Under the pieces are notes generated by a model, which was not told the DNA's origin, searched no databases, and saw nothing but the letters and a program-made list of their open reading frames with translations. A stretch of DNA of 64,000 bases, from contig NZ_WBMT01000003.1 in assembly GCF_008923185.1 (NCBI RefSeq), positions 62,001 through 126,000 of the forward strand, written 5' to 3'. Position numbers and translations under genes: made by a program. Below are positions 15,515 through 23,882 of the stretch, piece by piece (position 1 is the stretch's first letter; every line of letters begins with the position of its first letter). The DNA is from Actinomadura rudentiformis (lineage in GTDB: Bacteria; Actinomycetota; Actinomycetes; Streptosporangiales; Streptosporangiaceae).

Positions 15515-17229
15515 CCATCAACGATTACGAAGCCTGCGGAAGCCTGCGCACCGAAGACCTGAGCGAAAGCGTCCACGAGCTGGTCACCGGCCTTCTGGCG
15601 AGACCATGGGGCCAGGTCACTCCGTCGGTGTACGAGACCGGGCGCCTGGTGAGCCTGGCGCCGTGGCTCGGCGGGCATGGTGAACGAGTTCGTTATCTGC
15701 TGGCCGCTCAGCGGCCTGACGGAGGCTGGGTCTCCCCACACGTCGGCTACGCGCTGATTCCGACTTTGAGCGCCACCGAGGCTCTGCTGTCGGAGGCGAG
15801 CACGGTCGACGCACACGGCAACCCGTCCGCACTGCGCCCGGACCTCATCAAGGCCGCCAACCAAGGTCTGGACCGCCTGTTCCGGCTGGTGAACCAGGTG
15901 GACCCGGCCAAGCTGCCCGACATGCCGGCGATCGAGCACCTCGCCCCGTACCTGACCGAGATGATCAATGTTCGCCTGGACGAGCTTGCCGAGGACCCCA
16001 TCCCCGGACTCAGGGAGCGGTGGCGTGCGGCAAGGCTGTCCTTGCCGGCCGACCTGGACGGCCGCACTGTGGCGATGGTCCGCGCTCGCTTGCGGGATGG
16101 CGGTGCCGTTCCCCAGAAGCTCCTGCACGCGCTCGAGATAGGGGGGCCGGACGCGTCCCGGGCGTCCTCCGTGCGCCCCGAGCCCACCGGTGCCGTCGGC
16201 GCCTCCCCGGCCGCCACCGCGGCCTGGCTCGGCTTCCGCGAAACCGGCGGGGAGGCCGACGAGCACGAGCTCCGAGCACGCCGGTTCCTTGCGGAGACCA
16301 CCTCTCCCTACGCGGGGCCGGCCCCGTCGGTGATCCCGATCACCAACTTCGAGCGCGGCTGGGTCCTGGGCTGGCTGGCCGCCGCAGGGATACCGCTCGA
16401 CGTGCCCGCGGAGCTCATTTCCGGGCTCCGTGCGACGCTCGGACCGGCAGGCACGTCCGGAGGGTCGGGATTGCCGGTGGACGCCGACACCACCTCCGGG
16501 ATCCTCTACACGTTGTCCATGCTCGGTCATCCCCAACCGCCGGACGCGCTCTTCGCTTACGAGACGGATTCGCATTTCTGCACTTGGCGGGGGGAAAACG
16601 GCTACTCGGTGACCACCAATGCGCACGTCCTGGAGGCGTTCGGGCATTACCTGGGGTGCGTGGCCGGCGACACGGATTCCGGCCGCTATACGGCCGCCGC
16701 GGAAAAGGCCGCCGCCTGGCTGATCGACCGGCAGGCGAACGACGGCAGTTGGCTCGACCGCTGGCATGCGTCGCCTTACTATGCGACCGCCTGCGCAGCC
16801 GTGGCCTTGGATCTTTTCGGTGGTGCGCGGTGCGCGCCCGCCGTGGAACGAGCCCGTGGATGGGTGCTCGACACTCAGCATCCCGATGGCTCATGGGGAT
16901 GCTGGGGAGGGACGGCCGAGGAAACGGCGTACGCCCTCCAGTTGCTCATGCGCACGGACCCGTCCCGCCACAGCGCCACACGGGACATGCCACCGGGCAC
17001 GACACAGGGCAGGCGGCCGGGCGCGACGATCAGCGATGGGCGGCTTGACGAAGCCGTCAGCCGGGGCGGCGCGTTCTTGCGTTCGGCCGCATGGCCATTG
17101 GAAAAGGATCTTGAACATCCACCGCTCTGGCATGACAAAGATCTGTACAGGCCGATCGCCGTCGTGCGGGCGGCGATACTCGCGGCGCTCCACCTCACTT
17201 CCGCCGGAAGGTTTGTTGCAAAAAAGTGA
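15511..17229 (+). CDS. Class II diterpene cyclase
   Basis: 572-residue alpha-barrel cyclase of the squalene-hopene/copalyl synthase type. It has the protonation motif as VDADTTSG (Asp324-x-Asp326-Thr-Thr), a DxDTT variant of DxDD(T). QW-like repeats include QRPDGGW (67-73), QANDGSW (408-414) and QHPDGSWGCW (456-465). The length fits bacterial beta-gamma diterpene cyclases that fold geranylgeranyl diphosphate by protonation into a labdane- or halimane-type diphosphate. GTG 15511 overlaps the stop of the class I gene. No signal or membrane segment. The product skeleton cannot be read from sequence. Confidence 0.85.
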   Translation: MTINDYEACGSLRTEDLSESVHELVTGLLARPWGQVTPSVYETGRLVSLAPWLGGHGERVRYLLAAQRPDGGWVSPHVGYALIPTLSATEALLSEASTVDAHGNPSALRPDLIKAANQGLDRLFRLVNQVDPAKLPDMPAIEHLAPYLTEMINVRLDELAEDPIPGLRERWRAARLSLPADLDGRTVAMVRARLRDGGAVPQKLLHALEIGGPDASRASSVRPEPTGAVGASPAATAAWLGFRETGGEADEHELRARRFLAETTSPYAGPAPSVIPITNFERGWVLGWLAAAGIPLDVPAELISGLRATLGPAGTSGGSGLPVDADTTSGILYTLSMLGHPQPPDALFAYETDSHFCTWRGENGYSVTTNAHVLEAFGHYLGCVAGDTDSGRYTAAAEKAAAWLIDRQANDGSWLDRWHASPYYATACAAVALDLFGGARCAPAVERARGWVLDTQHPDGSWGCWGGTAEETAYALQLLMRTDPSRHSATRDMPPGTTQGRRPGATISDGRLDEAVSRGGAFLRSAAWPLEKDLEHPPLWHDKDLYRPIAVVRAAILAALHLTSAGRFVAKK

Positions 17230-17438
17230 ATTCCGCCACACGCGTGGAGGTGGGCGAGCCAAATCATTCTCTTGTAAACGATTCACCTTGAGTGGGTTTG
17301 GTCCCGTTGGTAAGGTTCTGCCGGGCGTGAAGAACAACCCAATACCGACGCGCCGCACCCCTCCCGCAGCCACGTGCTTGTAGCCAGGTCCAGAGACCAC
17401 GCATTGCAGGCACCCTGACAATTGTTTGGGCGATCGTA

Positions 17439-19820
17439 ATGCGCTTCCGCAACTCCCGACTGCGGACCAAGATTGTGGCCCTGCTCCTGTCACTGATCGC
17501 TCTCTGGGCGTTCGCGGCCTGGGTGACACTGCGGGAAGGCGTGAACCTGCTCGGCGTGACCGCCGTCGACGGCGTGGTCGCGCCGACCGACCCCATGCTG
17601 GCGGACCTCCAGCGCGAGCGCAGGCTCTCGATAACCCATCTCGCCGGGTCACACCGGCAACGGAGCGCGATCCTGGCGGCGCAGCGAGCCCGCACGGACA
17701 AGAGCAAGCAGCTTGTGATCCGCAAAGCCAGAGGGGGCGCGTTCCGGCGCGCGGCCGGTCCGGAGCTCGAACGGCGAACCAGCAACATGCTGCGGCTCCT
17801 GGACGCCCTCGATGAGAACCGGCGCGCGATCGACAACGGCCTGCTGGATCGCGCCCGCGCCAACAAGATCTATTCGGACATGATCGAGTCCGTCTTCCGG
17901 ATGTACGACGCGGCCGGCAGTCTCGACGACAAGGACTTCGCCAACGACACGCGCATCGAGATCGCGGTCAACCGGTCCTGGGAGCTGCTCGCGCAGGAGG
18001 ACGCGGTGGTGGCCGGGGTGCTCACGACCGGCCGGCTCACACCGGCCGACCAGCTGGAGATCAGCAAGCTGGTCGGCGCGCGGCATCTGGTCACCGACCG
18101 GGCGCTGGCCGACCTGCCGGACGCCGACACCAAGGCGCACCGGGAGCTGCTTTCCAACCGGCGGCTCGCCGAGGTGAGGTCGTTGGAGAACGTGCTGCTC
18201 CAGAAGCCCCTCCCCGGCCAGCGACCGCGGATCACCGCCGAGCAGTGGCGTGCGACCACCGAACCCGCCATCGCGCAGATGCGGCAGACCATCCAGAGTG
18301 CGGGCGACCGGCTGGTTGAGCGTGCCATGCCGATCGCCATCTGGGTGGTCGTCCGGCTTCTGCTGGCAGGAGGCCTCGGGCTCATCGCCGTCATCGCGTC
18401 CATCATCGTGTCGATCACCACTGCCCGCGCGCTCGTACGGCAGCTGGAAAAGCTGCGGCAGGCCGCCTGGGAGCTGGCCGAGCAGCGGCTGCCCGATGTC
18501 GTGGAACGGCTGGGGCACGGCGCCAAGGTCGACGTCGCCAAGGAGGCACCGCCGCTGGAGTTCGGCTCGGACGAGATCGGCCAGGTGGGGCGCGCGTTCA
18601 ACGCCGTGCAGGAGACCGCCATCCGCACCGCGGTCGAGCAGGCCGAGCTGCGGCGCGGCATCCGGGACGTCCTGCTGAGCCTGGCACGGCGTACGCAGAC
18701 GCTCGTGCACCGGCAGCTCAGCATGCTCGACCAGATGGAGCGCAAGCGCGACATCGATCCCAAGGACCTGCAGGAGCTGTTCCGGCTGGACCACCTCGCG
18801 ACCCGTATGCGGCGGAACGCGGAGAACCTCATCGTCCTCTCCGGCGCCATCCCGGCGCGCGGCTGGCGGCGGTCGGTGCCGATGGTGGACGTCATCCGCG
18901 GTGCGGTCGGGGAGGTCGAGGACTACACCAGGGTCGAGGTCATGCCCATCGGCAACGTCGAGCTGACGGGGCGTGCCGTCGGTGACGTCACCCACCTCCT
19001 GGCCGAGCTGATCGAGAACGCGGTGACGTTCTCGCCGCCCGACACGGTCGTCCAGATCGGCGGTCACGCGGTGGCGAGCGGGTTCGCGATCGACATCGAG
19101 GACCGCGGCCTCGGCATGGACGACCAGAAGCTCACCGAGATCAACCAGCGCATCGCCGATCCTCCGGAGTTCAACCTGCAGAGCTCGGTGCAGCTGGGCC
19201 TGTTCGTCGTCGGCAAGCTGGCCGAGCGGTACGGGCTGCAGGTGTCGCTCAAACGTTCCGCGTACGGCGGCACGACCGCCGTCGTGGTGATCCCCCGCGA
19301 GCTCGTGACGGAGGGCGACAACGGGTCGACCGGCCCACGGCGCCTTCCCGCAGGTGCGAAGACGACCGAGAACGGCCTGGCCGTCCGGCAGCCCGTGCTC
19401 ACCACCGCGCCGGCAGGCACGGCGACCGATACGGCGCGGGTCACGGCCATCTCGCCTGCGGCCGAAGCCCCGCCCGTGCCGGAGCCGCCGCCCCTGGCCG
19501 AGGTTCCACCGGTCAAGGCGCCCCTCGACGAGGATCCGGGACCGGACGATGCCAAGGACACGGCGCCCGAGGAGGAACGTCCCATGCCTGAGGTCTCCAG
19601 CACTCCGGGTGGATTGCCGGTGCGGGTGCCGCAGGCCAGCCTGGCGCCGGCGTTGAAGACCGACGAGCCGGTGGTGGCCGAGGAGCCGGACGAGGAGGAT
19701 CCCGGGCGGTCTCCGGAGGAGATCCAGCGGATCATGGGCTCGTACCAGCGTGGCTCGGTGCGTGGACGGAACGAGGCGGCTGCCAGGACAGACACGGCGG
19801 AAGGTGAGGACGAGCAGTGA
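17439..19820 (+). CDS. cvnA: Conservon sensor histidine kinase (CvnA-like)
   Basis: 793-residue membrane kinase. A first transmembrane helix (12-30) is followed by an extracytoplasmic helical sensor of the nitrate/nitrite-sensing (NIT) type (about 50-300), a second membrane segment (305-332), a HAMP-like linker, and the kinase core. The dimerisation helix has RLDHLATRMRRNAENL, and the ATPase has LLAELIENAVTFSPPD (N box), DIEDRGLGMDDQKL (G1) and LGLFVVGKLAERYGL (G2). The last 150 residues are a Pro/Glu-rich disordered tail. It heads the four-gene conservon and is GTGA-coupled to the roadblock gene. No response regulator is adjacent; in conservons the output is thought to pass through the GTPase. 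Confidence 0.9.
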   Translation: MRFRNSRLRTKIVALLLSLIALWAFAAWVTLREGVNLLGVTAVDGVVAPTDPMLADLQRERRLSITHLAGSHRQRSAILAAQRARTDKSKQLVIRKARGGAFRRAAGPELERRTSNMLRLLDALDENRRAIDNGLLDRARANKIYSDMIESVFRMYDAAGSLDDKDFANDTRIEIAVNRSWELLAQEDAVVAGVLTTGRLTPADQLEISKLVGARHLVTDRALADLPDADTKAHRELLSNRRLAEVRSLENVLLQKPLPGQRPRITAEQWRATTEPAIAQMRQTIQSAGDRLVERAMPIAIWVVVRLLLAGGLGLIAVIASIIVSITTARALVRQLEKLRQAAWELAEQRLPDVVERLGHGAKVDVAKEAPPLEFGSDEIGQVGRAFNAVQETAIRTAVEQAELRRGIRDVLLSLARRTQTLVHRQLSMLDQMERKRDIDPKDLQELFRLDHLATRMRRNAENLIVLSGAIPARGWRRSVPMVDVIRGAVGEVEDYTRVEVMPIGNVELTGRAVGDVTHLLAELIENAVTFSPPDTVVQIGGHAVASGFAIDIEDRGLGMDDQKLTEINQRIADPPEFNLQSSVQLGLFVVGKLAERYGLQVSLKRSAYGGTTAVVVIPRELVTEGDNGSTGPRRLPAGAKTTENGLAVRQPVLTTAPAGTATDTARVTAISPAAEAPPVPEPPPLAEVPPVKAPLDEDPGPDDAKDTAPEEERPMPEVSSTPGGLPVRVPQASLAPALKTDEPVVAEEPDEEDPGRSPEEIQRIMGSYQRGSVRGRNEAAARTDTAEGEDEQ

Positions 19821-20239
19821 CGCAGAAGACGGGTTCCCCGGCGGACCTGAGCTGGTTGCTGGACGACCTGATCAGTCGGCTGCCCCATGCCCGGCACGCG
19901 GTGGTGCTGTCCGCGGACGGGCTGCTGATGGCGTCGTCGCGGGGCATCGAGCAGGACGACGGCGAGCATCTGGCCGCGGTGGCGGCGGGGATCCAGAGCC
20001 TCGCCAAGGGAGCCGGAACGCGGTTCGGAGGCGGGCCGGTACGGCAGACGATCATCGAGATGCAGTCGGCCTTCATGCTGGTCACGGTGGCGGGCAAGGG
20101 GGCCTGCCTGGCGGTGCTGAGCGACGAGGACTCCGACGTGGGGCTCATCGCCTACGAGATGGCGATGCTCGTCACCAGCATGGGGCACCACCTGACCAGC
20201 CCGTCGCGAACCGCCACGGAGGATCAGACCCCGTCATGA
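19817..20239 (+). CDS. cvnB: Roadblock/LC7 domain protein (CvnB-like)
   Basis: 140 residues with one roadblock/LC7 domain: DLSWLLDDLISRLPHARHAV, then LSADGLLMASSRGI, and the strand pair RQTIIEMQSAFMLVTVAG and CLAVLSDEDSDVGLIAYEM. Such proteins act as regulators or scaffolds of small GTPases, here the product at 20624. GTG 19817 overlaps the kinase stop; the stop overlaps the DUF742 ATG. Confidence 0.9.
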   Translation: MTQKTGSPADLSWLLDDLISRLPHARHAVVLSADGLLMASSRGIEQDDGEHLAAVAAGIQSLAKGAGTRFGGGPVRQTIIEMQSAFMLVTVAGKGACLAVLSDEDSDVGLIAYEMAMLVTSMGHHLTSPSRTATEDQTPS

Positions 20240-20643
20240 TGCCCCCAGAGGATCCCTGGCCGGAGGGTCCGCAGCAGCCCGAGGAACGGTGGCTCGACGA
20301 GCATGCCGGGCCGATGGTGCGGCCGTACGTGATGACCAGCGGGCGGATCGAGCCGACCCGCGGAGAGTTCGACCTGATCACACTGGTGGTGGCGCTCGCG
20401 CCGGAGACGGCGAGCGAGGTGGGGCTGGGTCCCGAGCATCTGGCGATCACGCGGCTGTGCCAGTCGGTGATGTCGGTGGCCGAGATCACCGGCCATCTCG
20501 ACCTGCCGGTGGCCACCGTCCGGGTGCTGCTGGGCGACCTCCTGGACAAGGGCCTCATCACCTTGCAGGAACCCGAACCGGAGGCGGACATGCACGACAT
20601 CAGGCTCTACAAGGCGGTGATCGATGGTCTCCGGGCCCTCTAA
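20236..20643 (+). CDS. cvnC: DUF742 protein (CvnC-like)
   Basis: 135 residues of DUF742. After a Pro/Glu-rich start it has MVRPYVMTSGRIEPTRGEFD, then LITLVVAL, and a winged-helix-like part CQSVMSVAEITGHLDLPVAT with VRVLLGDLLDKGLI. The helix-turn-helix character suggests protein or DNA binding; in conservons CvnC works with the kinase, roadblock and GTPase. ATG 20236 overlaps the upstream stop; a second ATG is at 20239. The 3' end overlaps the GTPase gene by 20 bp. Confidence 0.9.
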   Translation: MMPPEDPWPEGPQQPEERWLDEHAGPMVRPYVMTSGRIEPTRGEFDLITLVVALAPETASEVGLGPEHLAITRLCQSVMSVAEITGHLDLPVATVRVLLGDLLDKGLITLQEPEPEADMHDIRLYKAVIDGLRAL

Positions 20644-21223
20644 CGAGCGCAGACTCCCGACGGCGGTCAAGATCGTGATCGCGGGCGGTTTCGGGGTGGG
20701 CAAGACCACGATGGTCGGCACCGTGTCGGAGACCGCGCCGCTGCGGACCGAGGAGATCCTCACCGACCAGAGCGTGGGCGTCGACGACGTGTCCGGCGTC
20801 GAGAGGAAGCAGACCACCACGGTCGCGATGGACTTCGGCCGCATCACGATGCGCGACGAGTATGTGCTCTACCTCTTCGGCACCCCGGGCCAGGAACGTT
20901 TCTGGTTCATGTGGGACGAGGTGTCGCTGGGGGCGCTCGGTGCCGTCGTGCTCGCCGACACCAGACGCCTCTCGGAGTGCTTCCCGTCGGTCGACTACTT
21001 CGAGCGCCGGGGCACCCCGTTCATCGTGGCGGTCAACTGCTTCGAGGGGGCCCGCCGGTTCGACTTGGAAGAGATCCAGCAGGCCCTCAACCTGGGCCCG
21101 AACGTGCCGGTCATGCTCTGCGACGCCCGCAGGCTCGACTCCTGCAAGGAGGTCCTGGTCAACATGGTCCTCCACGCCATGAAGGTCCGCGGCCTGCCCT
21201 CAGCCGAGCCGCAAAACGCTTGA
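20624..21223 (+). CDS. cvnD: Conservon GTPase (CvnD-like)
   Basis: 199-residue small GTPase of the MglA/Ras-like actinobacterial type. P-loop GGFGVGKTTMVG is at 22-33, switch region TTTVAMDFG, G3 LFGTPGQERFWFMWDE (DxxG replaced by GTPG, typical for conservons) and NCFEGARRFD around the G4 position. No lipid anchor is visible. It is the last gene of the conservon and is only 7 bp from the convergent polyprenyl synthase stop, leaving no space for a terminator. Confidence 0.9.
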   Translation: MVSGPSNERRLPTAVKIVIAGGFGVGKTTMVGTVSETAPLRTEEILTDQSVGVDDVSGVERKQTTTVAMDFGRITMRDEYVLYLFGTPGQERFWFMWDEVSLGALGAVVLADTRRLSECFPSVDYFERRGTPFIVAVNCFEGARRFDLEEIQQALNLGPNVPVMLCDARRLDSCKEVLVNMVLHAMKVRGLPSAEPQNA

Positions 21224-21230
21224 CCGCGAA

Positions 21231-22235
21231 TCAACCCGTGCGGGAGACGACGTAGTCGCAGAGGCCGGTGAAGGCCGCGCGGACGGGGATGTCGGGGAGG
21301 GTCTCCAGCTCGGCGCGGGCGTCTTCGGCCCAGCGGCGGAGGTCGGTGCGAGCGCGGTCCATGGCGGGGTGGGCGCGCAGGAGGGCGAGGGCCTCGGCGT
21401 GCAGGGTGTCGTCGGTGAGGTCCTGGGTGAGGAGCTCGCGCAGCCGGGCGTCGTCGGGGCCGGAGCCGGCTCCGGCGAGGACGAGGTGCATCGGCAGGGT
21501 GCGGATGCCCTCGCGGAGGTCGGTGCCCGGGGTCTTGCCGGACTGCTCGGCGTCCGAGGCGATGTCGAGGATGTCGTCGGAGAGCTGGAAGGCGACGCCG
21601 ATCTTCTCGCAGGCGGAGGTGATGGTGTCGACCACGTGTGAGGGGGCGCCGCCGAGGAGGGCGCCGAACTGGCCGGAGACCGCGATGAGGGACGCGGTCT
21701 TGTCGGCCACGACCTGCAGGTAGTGCTTGAGCGGGTCGGCGTCCGGGGTCGGGCCGACGGTCTCCTGGATCTGGCCGCGGACCAGCCGGGCGAACGCGCG
21801 GGCCTGGATGCGGACGGCCTCGGGGCCGAGGTCGGCCAGCAGGTCGGAGGCGCGGGCGAAGAGGTAGTCGCCGGTGAGGATGGCGACGGTGTTGGTCCAG
21901 CGGGCGTTGGCCGAGGGCGAGCCACGGCGCACGGTCGCCTCGTCCATGACGTCGTCGTGGTAGAGCGTGGCCAGGTGGGTCAGCTCGACCACCACCGCGG
22001 CCGGGACGACGCCGGCCGCGGCGGGGTCGCCGAAGTGGGAGGCGAGCAGCACCAGCATCGGGCGGAAACGTTTGCCTCCGGCCTCGACCAGGTGCTTGGA
22101 GGCCTGGGTGAGCAGTGGGTCCTCACTGTGGACCGACTCGAGCAGCAGGCTCTCGACGGCCGCGAGCCGCTCCTGCACGTCGGCGGCGAGGCCGTCGTCC
22201 ACGGCCAGACCGAACGGAACGGCGCTGCTACTCAC
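21231..22235 (-). CDS. All-trans polyprenyl diphosphate synthase
   Basis: 334-residue trans-prenyltransferase that condenses isopentenyl diphosphate units. The first Asp-rich motif DDVMD is at 94-98 and the second SDDILD at 219-224; GGKRFRP (53-59) and the QxTGDYLF region are present. The residue five before the first motif is Ala89 (aromatic in farnesyl/geranylgeranyl synthases), which points to a long chain such as the menaquinone side chain. GTG 22235 follows AGGGGG. It lies 20 bp after nuoN, so it is probably the last gene of the nuo transcript and supplies the quinone side chain. A dedicated geranylgeranyl diphosphate role for the nearby terpene cluster is less likely but not excluded. 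Confidence 0.85.
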   Translation of the reverse strand: MSSSAVPFGLAVDDGLAADVQERLAAVESLLLESVHSEDPLLTQASKHLVEAGGKRFRPMLVLLASHFGDPAAAGVVPAAVVVELTHLATLYHDDVMDEATVRRGSPSANARWTNTVAILTGDYLFARASDLLADLGPEAVRIQARAFARLVRGQIQETVGPTPDADPLKHYLQVVADKTASLIAVSGQFGALLGGAPSHVVDTITSACEKIGVAFQLSDDILDIASDAEQSGKTPGTDLREGIRTLPMHLVLAGAGSGPDDARLRELLTQDLTDDTLHAEALALLRAHPAMDRARTDLRRWAEDARAELETLPDIPVRAAFTGLCDYVVSRTG

Positions 22236-22255
22236 CCAAACCCCCTACCGGAGCA

Positions 22256-23842
22256 CTACCGGACGAACATCTGTGTCGCGGCTTGTCCTGCGAGGTCCAG
22301 CATGGGCTGGGGCAGGACGCCGAGTACCACAGTAGCCGTCAGCCCGAGGGCGACAGCAGCCGCGGTCGCCGGTCCGGCCACGACCGTGGGCCCGTCCGCC
22401 TCCGGCTCGCTGAAGAACATGACCACGATCACCCGGACGTAGAAGAACGCGGCGATGGCCGAGGACAGCACGCCGACCACGACCAGCGGGGTCGCGCCGC
22501 TCTCGATGGCGGCCTTGAAGACCGCGAACTTCCCGGTGAAACCACTGGTCAGCGGGATACCGGCGAACGCCAGCAGGAAGAAGGCGAACACCCCGGCGAC
22601 CACCGGGGAACGCTTGCCCAGCCCGGCCCAGCGGGACAGATGGCCCGCCTCGCCGCCCGCGTCCCGGACCATGGTGATCACGGCGAACGCGCCGATCGTG
22701 GTGAAGCCGTACGCCGCCAGGTAGAACAGCGTGCTCGACAGGCCGTCCCGCGAGGTCGCGATCACACCGGTGAGCAGGAAGCCCGCGTGCGCGATCGAGG
22801 AGTAGGCGAGCAGCCGCTTCACGTCGGTCTGCGTGATCGCGATGATCGCCCCGGCCACCATTGTGAGAATGGCCACACCCCACATGACCGGCCGCCAGTC
22901 CCACCGCAGGTTCTCGAACGCCACGTAGTACACCCGCAGCAACGCACCGAACGCCGACACCAGGGTGCAGGACGCCATCAGCGCGGTGATCGGGGTCGGG
23001 GCGCCCTGGTAGACGTCCGGCTTCCACATGTGGAACGGCACCGCGCCGAGCTTGAACAGCAGCCCGACCGAGAGCAGCGCCGCCCCGGCCAGCAGCAGGG
23101 TCTCGCTGCCCGCGTTCTTGCTCAGCTGGTCGGCGATCACCGAAAGCCGCACGGAGCCGGCGTAGCCGTACAGCAGCGCCACGCCGTACAGGAAGAACGC
23201 CGAGGAGAACGCGCCCAGCAGGAAGTACTTGACCGCGGCCTCCTGCGACAGCAGCCGCCGGCGCCGCGCCAGCCCGCACAGCAGGTAGAGCGGCAGGGAG
23301 AGGATCTCCAGCGCCACGAACATCGTGAGCAGGTCGTTCGAGGCGGGGAAGGCCAGCATGCCGCCCACCGCGAACATCATCAGCGGGAACACCTCGGTCT
23401 GGGTGATCCCCGCCGCCATCGTCTCCTGCTCGGCCTCGCTGCCCGGCAGCGCCGCGGCCTGCGGCGCGAAGTGGGCCTTCGTGCCGCGCTCGGCGATCAG
23501 CAACAGGGAGATCAGGGCCAGCACCAGGATCGTGCCCTGCAGGAACAGGGTCGGCCCGTCCACCGCCAGCGCCCCTTCGGCCGCGACGTGGAAGGGCTTG
23601 TCGGTGTACGCCAGCACGCACGTCCAGGCGAACGCGCCGATCAGCCCGAGGAAGGCCAGCGGCACCTGCACCGAGTAGCGCCAGGTGCGTCCGACGAACG
23701 CCTCGACGAGCACACCCGCGATCGCGACGCCGAAGACCAGCAACATCGGAGCGAGCTGCCCGTACTCGATGTGCGGCGCCGAGATGTCCCCCTGCGCCAG
23801 CACCGCGGTCCCGCGGGCCAGCACGAGCTCGGTCGTACTCAT
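22256..23842 (-). CDS. nuoN: NADH-quinone oxidoreductase subunit N
   Basis: 528-residue antiporter-like membrane subunit of complex I, with about 14 hydrophobic segments. The proton-channel Lys/Glu helices appear as FKLGAVPFHMWKPDVYQGAP, TALMASCTLVSAFGALLRVYY and LLAYSSIAHAGFLLTGVI. Start ATG 23840-23842. Last of the fourteen nuo genes, separated from nuoM by 40 bp. Confidence 0.95.
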   Translation of the reverse strand: MSTTELVLARGTAVLAQGDISAPHIEYGQLAPMLLVFGVAIAGVLVEAFVGRTWRYSVQVPLAFLGLIGAFAWTCVLAYTDKPFHVAAEGALAVDGPTLFLQGTILVLALISLLLIAERGTKAHFAPQAAALPGSEAEQETMAAGITQTEVFPLMMFAVGGMLAFPASNDLLTMFVALEILSLPLYLLCGLARRRRLLSQEAAVKYFLLGAFSSAFFLYGVALLYGYAGSVRLSVIADQLSKNAGSETLLLAGAALLSVGLLFKLGAVPFHMWKPDVYQGAPTPITALMASCTLVSAFGALLRVYYVAFENLRWDWRPVMWGVAILTMVAGAIIAITQTDVKRLLAYSSIAHAGFLLTGVIATSRDGLSSTLFYLAAYGFTTIGAFAVITMVRDAGGEAGHLSRWAGLGKRSPVVAGVFAFFLLAFAGIPLTSGFTGKFAVFKAAIESGATPLVVVGVLSSAIAAFFYVRVIVVMFFSEPEADGPTVVAGPATAAAVALGLTATVVLGVLPQPMLDLAGQAATQMFVR

Positions 23843-23882
23843 GAACGCGCTCCGTTCTCCGTCACGGACCCAGCAAAGACGA

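Noticed and set aside
21231..22235. Geranylgeranyl diphosphate synthase for the terpene cluster
   Set aside because: The residue at -5 from the first Asp motif is small, and the gene is placed at the end of the nuo transcript, both favouring a long-chain quinone tail enzyme.
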